The notes under the pieces are model-generated. The model saw only the letters and a list, made by a program, of their open reading frames with translations, had not been told where the DNA came from and did not search any database. DNA of 64,000 nucleotides from Nocardioides sp. Kera G14 (GTDB lineage: Bacteria > Actinomycetota > Actinomycetes > Propionibacteriales > Nocardioidaceae), in assembly GCF_020715565.1 (NCBI RefSeq), contig NZ_CP085839.1, positions 3,224,001 through 3,288,000 on the forward strand. The letters run 5' to 3'. Both the position numbers and the translations under genes were made by a program. Shown in pieces: positions 54,829 to 63,376 of the stretch; the stretch's first letter is position 1, and each line of letters opens with the position of its first letter.

Positions 54829-54857
54829 TTGCAACCTTGGAACCGCTTCCATATTCT
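54829..54857 (+). promoter_or_regulatory. Promoter of the hydrolase-SDR-esterase genes
   Basis: TTGCAA (54829-54834), a 17-bp spacer and TATTCT (54852-54857) end 6 nt before the ATG at 54864. The inverted repeat GGAA-CCGC-TTCC lies within the spacer, where a repressor would block it. Confidence 0.6.
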
Positions 54858-54863
54858 CTGTGT

Positions 54864-55775
54864 ATGCGAAGCGACGTGGCCTTCCCGTCTGGCTCCAAGC
54901 TCTGTGCGGCGTGGCTGTATACACCTACCGCGGTGACGAGCAGGGGAAGCAGCGATTCGACGCAAGCCCGGCCGATCATCGTGATGGCGCACGGCTTGGC
55001 CGGGGTGAAGGAAGAGCGCCTGGACGCCTTCGCCGAGCGCTTCGCGACGGCCGGCTACGCGTGCTTGGTCTTCGACTACCGCCACTTCGGCGACAGTGAG
55101 GGTGAGCCCCGTCAGCTGCTCGACATCGACAGCCAGCGCGAGGACTGGCGCGCGGCGGTCACATTCGCCCGCAGCCTGCCCGACGTGGATGCGGAGCGGG
55201 TCGTCGTCTGGGGGACGTCCTTCGGCGGGGGACACGTGATCGTCACCGCTGCCGAGGACGCGCGGATCGCGGCCGCGATCTCTCAATGCCCGTTCACCGA
55301 CGGCCTCGCCTCGGGGTTCGCGATGTCGCCCGCCACGTCTGCGAAGGTCACTGCTCTCGGGATCCGCGACGTGCTGGCAGCCCGGCTCGGGCACGCGCCG
55401 GTGCTGGTCCCGAGTGCCGGGGCGCCGCACACCGCCGCGCTCATGACGACACCCGATGCCCTCGCGGGGGTCTCGGCCCTCATGCCTGCCGGAGCGTCGT
55501 ACTCCAAGGACGTCGCCGCGCGGATCGCGCTGCAGATCCCGCTCAACCTCCCGGGACGTCGCGCCAAGGACGTCAGCTGTCCGATCTTCTTCGCCATCTG
55601 CGAGCGCGACACCGTCGCCCCCGCCGGCCCGACACAGAAGTACGCCGCACAAGCGCCACACGGCGAGATCAAGCTCTACGACGCCGGCCACTTCGACATC
55701 TATGTCGGCGACTGGTTCGAGCGCAACGTCGCCGACCAGCTCGACTTCCTCGCCCGCCACGTGCCCGCCATCTGA
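54864..55775 (+). CDS. Alpha/beta hydrolase (S15/X-Pro peptidase-like fold)
   Basis: A 303-residue hydrolase. VMAHGLAGVKEERLDAFAER and FDYRHFGDSEGEP near residues 40-80 resemble the S15-like branch. The nucleophile is in VVWGTSFGGGHV, and DAGHFDIYVGDW near residue 275 supplies the His. The substrate is unknown. The start agrees with a well-placed leaderless promoter. It leads a run of three same-strand genes (hydrolase, SDR, esterase) that look like a catabolic set. Confidence 0.85.
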   Translation: MRSDVAFPSGSKLCAAWLYTPTAVTSRGSSDSTQARPIIVMAHGLAGVKEERLDAFAERFATAGYACLVFDYRHFGDSEGEPRQLLDIDSQREDWRAAVTFARSLPDVDAERVVVWGTSFGGGHVIVTAAEDARIAAAISQCPFTDGLASGFAMSPATSAKVTALGIRDVLAARLGHAPVLVPSAGAPHTAALMTTPDALAGVSALMPAGASYSKDVAARIALQIPLNLPGRRAKDVSCPIFFAICERDTVAPAGPTQKYAAQAPHGEIKLYDAGHFDIYVGDWFERNVADQLDFLARHVPAI

Positions 55776-55832
55776 GGCACTCCGCTCTCACCCGCCCACG
55801 CTCTCAGCCCTCTCACCACCCAGGAGACCCTC

Positions 55833-56684
55833 ATGGCCCGCTACGACCTCGCCGGACGCACCGTCCTCATCACCGGCTCCACCGGCGGACTCGGAACCGC
55901 ACTCGCACGCGCCCTGCGCGCTCGCGGCGCCAACCTCGCCCTGCTCGACCTCGACGCCGACACCGCCCAGCGGCAGGCAGCCGACCTGGGCCCAGAAGCA
56001 GTCGCCCGCGGTTGGGCAGCCGACGTCCGCGACCTGGCCAGCCTGCAGAGCGCGATGGACGCCGCGGCCGAGCACTTCGGACGGATCGATGTCGTGATCG
56101 CCAATGCGGGTGTCGGGTCGATGGCCCCGATGGAGCGCATCGACCCGGCAGCATGGGAGCGCATCATCGACATCAACCTCAACGGCGTCTGGCGCACCTT
56201 CCGAGCGGCACTGCCACACGTCAAGGAGACCAAGGGATACCTGCTCGCCATCTCCTCGATGGCCGCCTTCGTCCACTCACCGCTGAACGGTCCGTACGTC
56301 GCCAGTAAGGCCGGCGTCTGGGCACTGTGTGACGCAACCCGTCTGGAGGTCCGCCACTACGGCGTCGGCGTGGGCAGCGTCCACCCCACATTCTTCAAGA
56401 CGCCGATGATGGACGACGTCCACTCCGACCCCGCCGGAAACACACTGTGGGGCGGCAACAAGAGCGGCCTGTGGAAGATGATCCCGCTCGAGACCGTCGT
56501 CGACTCCGTCGTCCACGGCATCGAACACCGCAACGCACTGATCGTCCCCACCCGGGCCAACGCCATCGCGGCCCGCATCCCCGGCCTCGTCCGGCCCCTG
56601 GTCGACAGGATCGGGTTCCCCGGCACCACGATCCCCGACGCCATGGCCCAGTCCTCCGAGGCCGGCTGGGTCAGCCGACGATGA
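55833..56684 (+). CDS. Short-chain dehydrogenase/reductase
   Basis: A 283-residue classical SDR. The cofactor motif is TGSTGGLG (residues about 14-21), NAG follows at about 90 and the catalytic pair is Tyr155/Lys159 in YVASK. Asp at the end of strand 2 (LALLDLDAD) favours NAD. CAGGAGA lies 9 nt before the ATG. The esterase gene follows after 10 nt. The substrate is unknown, probably an alcohol or ketone released by the neighbouring hydrolases. Confidence 0.9.
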   Translation: MARYDLAGRTVLITGSTGGLGTALARALRARGANLALLDLDADTAQRQAADLGPEAVARGWAADVRDLASLQSAMDAAAEHFGRIDVVIANAGVGSMAPMERIDPAAWERIIDINLNGVWRTFRAALPHVKETKGYLLAISSMAAFVHSPLNGPYVASKAGVWALCDATRLEVRHYGVGVGSVHPTFFKTPMMDDVHSDPAGNTLWGGNKSGLWKMIPLETVVDSVVHGIEHRNALIVPTRANAIAARIPGLVRPLVDRIGFPGTTIPDAMAQSSEAGWVSRR

Positions 56685-56694
56685 GGAAACGTTG

Positions 56695-57672
56695 ATGCGT
56701 TGGGGACCAGTCGTCGTCGTGGCGGCGGCAGGCTTGGGAGCGATACGAGCACGAACGATCAGAGCGGTGCCTGCCGAGCTTCGCAGTCCCGCGTTGTGGC
56801 TGCCGATCACCACCGCCGGGCCGATCAGCCTGGCCATCGGACGCTGGGCCTATGACCTGATCGCCACACGCATCGCGGATGACGTCGAGGTGACCCGTCA
56901 TGACGTCGACGGCGGCCAAGAGGTCTATGTCTACCGGCCACCGCAGCCGAACGGCGGTGCGCTGCTCTGGATCCATGGCGGCGGCACTGTTCAGGGAAGG
57001 CCGGAGAACGACCACGACCTGTGCAGCCGGCTGGCCCGCGACCAGGGCATCGTCGTGGTCAGTACCCGCTACCGCCTCGCGCCCGAGCATCCGTTTCCGG
57101 CAGCCCACGACGACTGCTTCGCCGCGCTGCAGTGGCTCCACCGCTCCACCGACATGCTCGGCATCGATCCAGGTCGGATCGCCGTGGGCGGGGCCAGCGC
57201 AGGAGGCGGCCTCGCCGCAGGCGTCGTCCAGCGCGCCCACGACGAGGGGGTCCCGGTCGCCTTCCAGTTGCTCCTCTACCCGATGCTCGACGACCGTACG
57301 ACGACACGTCCACGCTCTCAGCGCGGCCGCCTTGTGTGGACGCCAGATGCGAACGTCTTCGGCTGGGCTGCGTATCTCGGCGCCGCCCATGCGAGCACGG
57401 ACCTACCGCGCTACGCAGCACCCGGTCGCCGTACCGACCTCGCCGGACTCCCGCCTACCTGGATAGGCGTCGGGGACCTCGACCTCTTCTACGAAGAGGA
57501 CACGGGCTACGCCCAGCGCCTCAAGGCTGCCGGGACGGCGGTCGACCTGCGCATCGAGCCGGGGATGTATCACGCCGCCGACTACCTCAAGCACACGTCC
57601 CCGTCGATGCGGGCCTTTCGGCAATCGATGTTCGACGCCGTCGGACGCGGCCTTGGCTCCCCGTGCTCTTGA
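56695..57672 (+). CDS. Alpha/beta hydrolase, hormone-sensitive-lipase type esterase
   Basis: A 325-residue HSL-family esterase. An N-terminal hydrophobic stretch may anchor it (residues 1-20). The oxyanion motif is LLWIHGGGTVQGRP near residue 85, the nucleophile is in GGASAGGGLAAG, and MYHAADY near the end gives the His. The ATG at 56695 has GAGGAA 5 nt upstream; a TTG at 56692 is too close to it. It is probably co-transcribed with the SDR. Confidence 0.87.
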   Translation: MRWGPVVVVAAAGLGAIRARTIRAVPAELRSPALWLPITTAGPISLAIGRWAYDLIATRIADDVEVTRHDVDGGQEVYVYRPPQPNGGALLWIHGGGTVQGRPENDHDLCSRLARDQGIVVVSTRYRLAPEHPFPAAHDDCFAALQWLHRSTDMLGIDPGRIAVGGASAGGGLAAGVVQRAHDEGVPVAFQLLLYPMLDDRTTTRPRSQRGRLVWTPDANVFGWAAYLGAAHASTDLPRYAAPGRRTDLAGLPPTWIGVGDLDLFYEEDTGYAQRLKAAGTAVDLRIEPGMYHAADYLKHTSPSMRAFRQSMFDAVGRGLGSPCS

Positions 57673-57704
57673 ACACCCTTGAAAGCCCACGGGACCGCTC
57701 AGCT

Positions 57705-58130
57705 TCAGCGCGGCTTCTCCCACCTCACACCGGGGAACCGCTCGAAGTCGCTGTCGAAGCTGACAATGGCGGCCCTATGCTCGAGCGCAAGCGCAGCGAG
57801 ATGGGCGTCGTTGGTGAGGTTGCCTCCGACACCGACCGCCGACAGCATCTCCGCCATCAGGCGAGCGTGGCTCTGTCCCGGGTGGAGGACCTGCGCAGAT
57901 CGCGCCGCCAGCCAGGCATCGACCGTTGCCATTGCCTCGGCCGGCGTCAGAGGTGAGGCCATCACCCGCGGATGAGTGACCAGCCGGACGAAGCCGATCA
58001 GCACCAGCCAGGAGAAGCCGACCGGGGTACTGCCAGAGAGGGCGCTGTCGAGCCAGTGCTTGGCCGCACGGTGGTGCGGAGACTGAGAGTCCCGGGCATA
58101 GACGAGGACGTTGACGTCAACGAGTTTCAT
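57705..58130 (-). CDS. vapC: VapC-type PIN-domain toxin
   Basis: A 141-residue PIN-domain ribonuclease. MKLVDVNVLVYARD has the first catalytic Asp (Asp5). GNLTNDAHLAALALEHRAAI and VSFDSDFERFPGVRW give the C-terminal acidic cluster. Such toxins cut specific RNAs to halt growth. It overlaps the antitoxin gene by 4 nt, the standard order with antitoxin first. Confidence 0.9.
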   Translation of the reverse strand: MKLVDVNVLVYARDSQSPHHRAAKHWLDSALSGSTPVGFSWLVLIGFVRLVTHPRVMASPLTPAEAMATVDAWLAARSAQVLHPGQSHARLMAEMLSAVGVGGNLTNDAHLAALALEHRAAIVSFDSDFERFPGVRWEKPR

Positions 58131-58372
58131 CGATCGCGGTGTGCACTCGACAGGAAGTCGTCGACATCCAGGTCGCTGAGCACCGCGCCGGCGTGCTCCA
58201 GATCAATCTTCAGTCCGAGCGGCGAGCTGGGCGTTTCGAAGACGTAGTCAACGCGTGGCGTGCTCTCGCGGATCGCATCGTTGAGCGCGCGCTTGAACGA
58301 GACGCCCTTCGCTGCCATCCGCTCCCGGACCAGCTGTTCGACGTCCGGATCCAGAGTCACCGTCGTACGCAC
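58127..58372 (-). CDS. vapB: VapB-type antitoxin
   Basis: An 81-residue protein. The N-terminal MRTTVTLDPDVEQLVRERM is a ribbon-helix-helix DNA-binding domain; the C-terminal part (about 45-81) would wrap the toxin. It starts with GTG, and TATGCT (58384-58379) lies 6 nt upstream, so the message is probably leaderless. A 41-bp palindrome covers this promoter and is the likely autorepression site of the VapBC complex. Confidence 0.88.
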   Translation of the reverse strand: MRTTVTLDPDVEQLVRERMAAKGVSFKRALNDAIRESTPRVDYVFETPSSPLGLKIDLEHAGAVLSDLDVDDFLSSAHRDR

Positions 58373-58413
58373 ACTGACAGCATAGCATCAGCTCATGATG
58401 CCTTGCTGTCAGT
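58373..58413. promoter_or_regulatory. 41-bp near-palindrome: vapBC operator and dnaB end
   Basis: Centred on 58393, its arms match at 16 of 20 positions. The outer arms ACTGACAGCA (58373-58382) and TGCTGTCAGT (58404-58413) are perfect, and GCATCA/TGATGC (58385-58390 / 58396-58401) is nested inside. It covers the vapB -10 and the dnaB stop codon (58409-58411), so it can act as both operator and transcript end. Confidence 0.7.
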
Positions 58414-59818
58414 GCGCCATGTCGACGAAGCGGCTGTAGTGGCCCTGGAAGGCGACGGTGATGTCGCGGGTCGGACCGTTGCGGTGCTTGGCGACGATCA
58501 GGTCGGCCTCGCCGGGGCGGGTCGACTCCTTCTCGTAGACGTCCTCGCGGTGCAAGAGGATGATCATGTCGGCGTCCTGCTCCAGTGATCCCGACTCACG
58601 GAGGTCGGCGGCCATCGGCTTCTTGTCGGCACGCTGTTCGGGGCCACGGTTGAGCTGGGAGAGCGCGATGATCGGGAGCTCGAGCTCCTTGGCCAACAGC
58701 TTGATCTGGCGGGAGAACTCCGAGACCTCGAGCTGCCGGCTCTCGACCTTCTTGCCCGAGCTCATCAGCTGCATGTAGTCGATCACGATCAGCTTGAGGT
58801 CGTGCTTCTGCTTGAGCCGGCGGGCCTTCGACCGGATCTCCATCATCGTCATGTTGGGGGAGTCATCGATGAACATCGGCGCAGCAGAGACGTCGCCCAT
58901 CTTGGCGGCCATCTTGTTCCAGTCCTCGTCGGTCATGTTGCCGTTGCGGATGTGGTTGAGCGGGATCTTCGCCTCCGCGCTCAGGAGTCGCATCGCGATC
59001 TCCGAGCGCGTCATCTCAAGGCTGAAGAAGACGGACGCCAGGCCACTGTGGATCGACGCCGCACGACAGAAGTCCAAAGCGAGCGTCGATTTACCCATAG
59101 CTGGTCGAGCGGCGACGATGATCATCTGGCCGGAGTGGAAGCCGTTGGTGAGGTCGTCGAGGTCGGCGAAGCCGGTGGGGACGCCGTATAGTCCCTGCTC
59201 CCGGTTGGCGATCGCCTCGATCTCGTCGACGACGTCGTGCATGAACTCCGACAGTGGCGCGTAGTCCTCGCTCGAGCGCTTCTCGGCGATCTTGAAGACC
59301 TCGGCCTGGGCCTGGTCGACGATGTTGTCGACGTCGCCCTCGGCGGCGTAGCCGATCTGGACGATCTTGGTGCCGGCGTCGACGAGGCGGCGGAGGATCG
59401 CCTGCTCCCGGACGATCTCGGCGTAGAAGCTCGCATTGGACGCGATCGGCACGTTGGCGGTGAGGGTGTGGAGGTACGGCGCCCCGCCGATCTTCAGCAG
59501 CTCTCCGCGGCGCTCCAACTCCCGGCCGACAGTGACGATGTCGACCGGCTCGTTGCGCCCGTAGAGGTCGATGATCGCGTCGTGGATGACCTCGTGCGCC
59601 GGGCGGTAGAAGTCGGGCCCTCGGAGGACCTCCGCGACATCGGCGATCGCATCCTTGGAGATCATCATCGCCCCGAGCACGGACTGCTCCGCCGCCATGT
59701 CGTGCGGGGGCGTGCGGTCGGCGGGGGAGGTCGGGCGCTGGCCCGGCTCATAGGGCGCCGGACCATCACCGAAATCGTCGAAAGGCGGCTCGACAAGGTC
59801 CGGTTCGGTCATACTCAT
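58409..59818 (-). CDS. dnaB: Replicative DNA helicase
   Basis: A 469-residue DnaB helicase with no intein. An N-terminal helical domain (about 40-150) starts PHDMAAEQSVLGAMMISKDA. The RecA-like motor (about 205-460) has Walker A ARPAMGKSTLALD, Walker B LIVIDYMQLM and ALSQLNRGPE. It unwinds DNA at the fork. The ATG at 59818 or 59812 is the likely start. It belongs to the rpsF-ssb-rpsR-rplI-dnaB neighbourhood, here interrupted by a MATE gene on the other strand. Confidence 0.95.
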   Translation of the reverse strand: MSMTEPDLVEPPFDDFGDGPAPYEPGQRPTSPADRTPPHDMAAEQSVLGAMMISKDAIADVAEVLRGPDFYRPAHEVIHDAIIDLYGRNEPVDIVTVGRELERRGELLKIGGAPYLHTLTANVPIASNASFYAEIVREQAILRRLVDAGTKIVQIGYAAEGDVDNIVDQAQAEVFKIAEKRSSEDYAPLSEFMHDVVDEIEAIANREQGLYGVPTGFADLDDLTNGFHSGQMIIVAARPAMGKSTLALDFCRAASIHSGLASVFFSLEMTRSEIAMRLLSAEAKIPLNHIRNGNMTDEDWNKMAAKMGDVSAAPMFIDDSPNMTMMEIRSKARRLKQKHDLKLIVIDYMQLMSSGKKVESRQLEVSEFSRQIKLLAKELELPIIALSQLNRGPEQRADKKPMAADLRESGSLEQDADMIILLHREDVYEKESTRPGEADLIVAKHRNGPTRDITVAFQGHYSRFVDMAH

Positions 59819-59881
59819 GCACGCGACGTTAAGCGCCTCCACCGACAGTTCGCGACTCGGTACGCGACCTTCGGCGGCAAG

Positions 59882-60149
59882 TTATCCACAGGGCATGGGG
59901 AAAACTGCGCCGAAGATGGGGAGGAGCGGCGTGTCGATGTGCACAGACTGGGGATCACCCTGTGCACGGAGTCACCACTTGTGTCACAAAAGTGCCTCTG
60001 ACCTGCGGGAACACCTTCCCCACGGTGTGGAGGACAAATACATCCGGGCGTGTCGCGTTCACCCGTTCGTCAACCGTGCGTCCCGAGGAGCTTTGTCGAC
60101 ATCCCACTTGGGACGGTCCCAATCCACAGGCTGACCCCGGTTATCCACC
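59882..60149. promoter_or_regulatory. DnaA-box-like sites and inverted repeats between dnaB and MATE
   Basis: The 359-bp gene-free stretch 59819-60177 holds TTATCCACA (59882-59890, perfect DnaA box), TTATCCACC (60141-60149, one mismatch) and CAATCCACA (60120-60128, two mismatches). It also holds the inverted repeat GTGCACAG/CTGTGCAC (59939-59946 / 59960-59967) and the palindrome TTGTG-T-CACAA (59979-59989). No gene was found in it. Confidence 0.55.
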
Positions 60150-60177
60150 GGGCGTCCGCTGCACCTATTCTCCAGCC

Positions 60178-61488
60178 GTGAAGGCCGACCGGGAGATCCT
60201 GCGGCTCGCCCTGCCGGCGTTCCTGGCCCTGGTCGCCGAGCCGCTCTTCCTGCTCGCCGACTCCGCCATCGTCGGCCACCTCGGGACCGCTCCGCTCGCC
60301 GGTCTCGGCATCGCCGGCGTCGTACTCCAGACCGTCGTCGGCGTCTGCGTCTTCCTCGCCTACGGCACCACCGCAGGCGTCGCCCGCCGGCTCGGCGCGG
60401 GGGACCTCCGTGAGGCCCTCGCCCAAGGCGTCGACGGACTCTGGCTCGCCGTTCTGATCGGCATCGTCGTGACCGTGCCGGTCATGCTCGCAGCCCGGCC
60501 CCTGGCCATCGCCGTGGGAGCCGACGGGGGCGTGGTCGACGAGGCGACGACGTACCTCCGGATCGCGGTGCTCGGTGTGACCCCGCTGCTGCTCATGCTC
60601 GCCGGCAACGGCGTGCTCCGCGGGCTGCAGGACACCCGCACTCCCCTGGTGGTCGCGGTCGGCGGCAACGTCGCCAACATCGCCCTCAACCTGATCCTGG
60701 TGAACGGCGTCGGGATGGGGATCGCGGGCTCCGCACTCGGGTCGGTGCTCGCCCAGCTCGCGAGCGCGGTCGCCTTCGTCGCCGTGGTGGTCGCTGGAGC
60801 CCGCCGACACGGAGCGAGCCTTCGCCCCGACGTCGCGGGCATCCGGAGCGCCGCGCGGGCTGCCGTCGCACTCGTCATCCGCACGATCACGCTCCGCGTG
60901 GCCCTCCTCGTCACGACGTACGCCGTCACCCTCATCCCCCTCACCGCCGCTGCCACGCAGGCGACCCACCTGGCCACGCACCAGATCGCCTTCACGCTGT
61001 GGACCTTCCTCGCCTTCGTGCTCGATGCGATCGCGATCGCGGCGCAGGCACTCACGGGCCGGAGCCTCGGCGCGGGCGACCTCGAGGGCACGCGCCGGCT
61101 CACGACCCGGATGATCTGGTGGGGCCTCTGGAGCGGCCTCGTGACCGGGGCGCTGCTCGCTGCGGCCAGCCCGTTCCTCGGCGCGCTCTTCACCGGCGAC
61201 CACGACGTGCGTCATGCGCTCGTCCCTGTGCTGCTCGTTGCCGCGATCTCACAGCCTGTCTGCGGGGTGGTCTTCGTCCTGGACGGGGTCCTCATCGGGG
61301 CGGGCGACGGCCGCTACCTCGCTGCGGGCGGGCTGCTCACGCTGGCCGTCTACGCGCCCGTCGTGCTGCTCTGGCACCCCAACCTCGTCATCGTCTGGCT
61401 GGTCTTCAGCGCAGTCTTCATGGGTGCACGCTTCGTGGTGCTGACGCTGCGGGCCCGTGGTCAGGGATGGATGCGCGTGGGAGTCTGA
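60178..61488 (+). CDS. MATE-family efflux transporter (DinF-like)
   Basis: A 436-residue membrane protein with about 12 helices. LRLALPAFLALVAEPLFLLA in TM1 and ADSAIVGHLGTAPLAGLGIA are typical of the DinF branch of MATE antiporters. The GTG start has TATTCT (60166-60171) 6 nt upstream and a DnaA-box-like TTATCC near the -35 position. It lies opposite to the dnaB/ribosomal-protein genes, a placement seen in several actinobacteria. Confidence 0.88.
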   Translation: MKADREILRLALPAFLALVAEPLFLLADSAIVGHLGTAPLAGLGIAGVVLQTVVGVCVFLAYGTTAGVARRLGAGDLREALAQGVDGLWLAVLIGIVVTVPVMLAARPLAIAVGADGGVVDEATTYLRIAVLGVTPLLLMLAGNGVLRGLQDTRTPLVVAVGGNVANIALNLILVNGVGMGIAGSALGSVLAQLASAVAFVAVVVAGARRHGASLRPDVAGIRSAARAAVALVIRTITLRVALLVTTYAVTLIPLTAAATQATHLATHQIAFTLWTFLAFVLDAIAIAAQALTGRSLGAGDLEGTRRLTTRMIWWGLWSGLVTGALLAAASPFLGALFTGDHDVRHALVPVLLVAAISQPVCGVVFVLDGVLIGAGDGRYLAAGGLLTLAVYAPVVLLWHPNLVIVWLVFSAVFMGARFVVLTLRARGQGWMRVGV

Positions 61489-61531
61489 GGCCTTCCGCGG
61501 CGAGCGCCGGTGGGCCGGCTCGCCTGAAATG

Positions 61532-61567
61532 CACAGGAGGCCCGCCCCAGTGGGCGAGCCTCCTGTG
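61532..61567. terminator. Bidirectional terminator between MATE and rplI
   Basis: CACAGGAGG (61532-61540) pairs with CCTCCTGTG (61559-61567), and an inner CGCCC/GGGCG extends the stem. It ends the convergent MATE and rplI units. Confidence 0.7.
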
Positions 61568-61583
61568 GATGCGAATTCGTGCG

Positions 61584-62036
61584 TCAGGCGGCGACGACGT
61601 TGAGGGCAACAGTCGCGCTGACCTCGTCGTGGAGCTTGACGGACACGGTGTGCGAGCCCAGAGCCTTGATCGGGTTGCCAAGCACGATGGTGCGCTTGTC
61701 GATCGACTCGCCGGCAGCGCCCGAGAGGGCGTCGGCCACGTCGGCAACGGTGACAGAGCCGAAGAGACGACCCTCCTTGCCGGCCTTGACCTTGAGCGCC
61801 ACGGGGGACGCCTCGAGCTTCGCCTTGACCTGGCCGGCGTGGTCGGCGTCGCGCAGGGCGCGGGCCGCACGGGCCTTCTTGATGGTCTCGACCTGCTTCT
61901 CGCCGCCCTTGGTCCAGCGGATGGCGTCGCCACGCGGGATCAGGTAGTTGCGGGCGTAGCCGTCCTTGACCTCGACGACGTCGCCGGCGGAACCGAGGCC
62001 GGTGACCTCCTGCTGAAGGATGATCTTGGTAGACAT
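61584..62036 (-). CDS. rplI: 50S ribosomal protein L9
   Basis: A 150-residue L9. The N-terminal domain starts [20 protein letters not shown] and [15 protein letters not shown], a long helix joins it to the C-terminal domain. It binds 23S rRNA at the L1 stalk base. GAGGGG precedes the ATG. Last gene of the rpsF-ssb-rpsR-rplI operon, 14 nt after rpsR. Confidence 0.97.
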   Translation of the reverse strand: MSTKIILQQEVTGLGSAGDVVEVKDGYARNYLIPRGDAIRWTKGGEKQVETIKKARAARALRDADHAGQVKAKLEASPVALKVKAGKEGRLFGSVTVADVADALSGAAGESIDKRTIVLGNPIKALGSHTVSVKLHDEVSATVALNVVAA

Positions 62037-62050
62037 ACTCAGATCCCCTC

Positions 62051-62287
62051 TCAGCGACCGGTCGAGGTGTAGGGCAGCAGGGCGACCTCGCGCGCGTTCT
62101 TCACCGCGATGGCGACGTCACGCTGGTGCTGGACGCAGTTGCCGGTGACCCGACGGGCGCGGATCTTGCCGCGGTCGGAGATGAACTTGCGGAGCAGCGT
62201 GGCGTCCTTGTAGTCGACGCCAGTCGCCTTCTCCTTGCAGAACTGGCAAACCTTCTTCTTGGGCTTGCGAATCACTGCCTTGGCCAT
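62051..62287 (-). CDS. rpsR: 30S ribosomal protein S18, cysteine-containing form
   Basis: A 78-residue S18. It keeps cysteines (VCQFCKEKA and TGNCVQH), the zinc-binding C+ form. It pairs with S6 on the small subunit. GAGAGGAAG lies before the ATG. It lies between ssb (79 nt) and rplI. Confidence 0.97.
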   Translation of the reverse strand: MAKAVIRKPKKKVCQFCKEKATGVDYKDATLLRKFISDRGKIRARRVTGNCVQHQRDVAIAVKNAREVALLPYTSTGR

Positions 62288-62366
62288 TGTGGTGCTTCCT
62301 CTCTAGAAGCCCGTCCCTGCGTGGTGACAGGGTCGGAATGGTTAAAGGATTCGAAAAGGTGGTTGA

Positions 62367-62909
62367 TCAGAACGGGGGCTCGTCGGAGCCGACACCCGGG
62401 GCACCCCAGGGGTCGTTGCTCTGGCCGCCACCGGCGTTGCCGGAGGGAGCCGGGCTGGCCCACGGGTCGTTGGCCTGAGCGGCAGGAGCCGCAGCAGGAG
62501 CGGACGAGCCGCCACCGCCGAAGCCGCCACCGGTGCCGCCCGAGCGCTGCGCCCGGGTGACCTTGGCCGTGGCCCACGTGAGGGACGGACCGACCTCGTC
62601 GACCTGCAGCTCGTTCACCGTCCGCTTCTGGCCCTCGCGGTCCTCGTACGAGCGCGACACGAGTCGCCCCTGCACGATGACGCGGGTGCCGCGGGTCAGC
62701 GACTCGGCCACATTCTCCGCCGCCTGGCGCCAGACCGAGCAGCGCAGGAACAGGGTCTCCCCGTCCTCCCACGAGTTGGTCTCACGCTTGAAGGTGCGCG
62801 GGGTCGAAGCCACCGTGAAGTTGGCGACCGCCGCACCGGAGGGCGTGAAACGCAGCTCCGGGTCGTCAGTCAGGTTGCCGATCACGGTGATCTGGGTCTC
62901 GCCAGCCAT
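62367..62909 (-). CDS. ssb: Single-stranded DNA-binding protein
   Basis: A 180-residue SSB. The OB fold (about 1-110) begins [21 protein letters not shown] Gly/Pro/Ala-rich linker follows and the tail ends DEPPF, the acidic tip that recruits replication and repair partners. It protects single-stranded DNA. It lies 79 nt after rpsF in the same operon, AAGGACT before the ATG. Confidence 0.96.
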   Translation of the reverse strand: MAGETQITVIGNLTDDPELRFTPSGAAVANFTVASTPRTFKRETNSWEDGETLFLRCSVWRQAAENVAESLTRGTRVIVQGRLVSRSYEDREGQKRTVNELQVDEVGPSLTWATAKVTRAQRSGGTGGGFGGGGSSAPAAAPAAQANDPWASPAPSGNAGGGQSNDPWGAPGVGSDEPPF

Positions 62910-62988
62910 AGTCCTTAGTCCTTACGTTCGATCAGTAGTCCGTGTGTCCGCACATCCTTGCGGATGCCACCGACACAAAGACAGGGGA

Positions 62989-63276
62989 TCACTTGCCGGG
63001 GCGAAGGACCTTGGTACGGAGGATCGACTCGTTCAGCGTGAGCTGACGGTCGAGCTCCTTGACGGTGGCAGGCTCGGCCGAGAGGTTGACGATGGCGTAG
63101 ATGCCCTCGGCGTTCTTCTGGATCTCGTAGGCCAGCTTGCGACGACCCCACACGTCCACGTTGTCGACGGTGCCACCGTCGTTGCGGACCACGTTGAGGT
63201 ACTTGTCGAGCGACGGGGCGACGGTGCGCTCGTCGAGGCTCGGGTCGAGGATGACGACCACTTCATATGCGCGCAT
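62989..63276 (-). CDS. rpsF: 30S ribosomal protein S6
   Basis: A 95-residue S6 starting [20 protein letters not shown], with [20 protein letters not shown] near residue 50. It binds S18 and the central domain of 16S rRNA. AAGGAGGAGG before the ATG is a very strong ribosome site. First gene of the rpsF-ssb-rpsR-rplI operon; a hairpin in its leader may bind the S6:S18 pair. Confidence 0.97.
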   Translation of the reverse strand: MRAYEVVVILDPSLDERTVAPSLDKYLNVVRNDGGTVDNVDVWGRRKLAYEIQKNAEGIYAIVNLSAEPATVKELDRQLTLNESILRTKVLRPGK

Positions 63277-63344
63277 AACGTTCCTCCTCCTTCGGACTCA
63301 TTCGGCCACGGGATCTCCGCGGCAGGAGGTGTTCTGCGATACCC

Positions 63345-63363
63345 CTTCCCATCGGCTGGGAAG
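63345..63363 (-). promoter_or_regulatory. Hairpin in the rpsF leader, possible S6:S18-binding element
   Basis: The mRNA reads CTTCCCA-GCCGA-TGGGAAG, a 7-bp stem with a loop that holds CCG. S6:S18-controlled rpsF leaders in other bacteria use a hairpin with a conserved CCG in the loop. It lies near the expected 5' end (TAACCT at 63379-63374). Confidence 0.45.
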
Positions 63364-63376
63364 AGGACACGTCAGG

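Noticed and set aside
58374..58412. CTGACAG/CTGTCAG pair at vapBC as a fourth MerR site
   Set aside because: The half sites match, but the spacing is 25 bp instead of 5 and they belong to a longer vapBC palindrome.
59819..60177. Chromosomal origin oriC
   Set aside because: There are only about three DnaA boxes, no AT-rich unwinding stretch and no dnaA or dnaN nearby.
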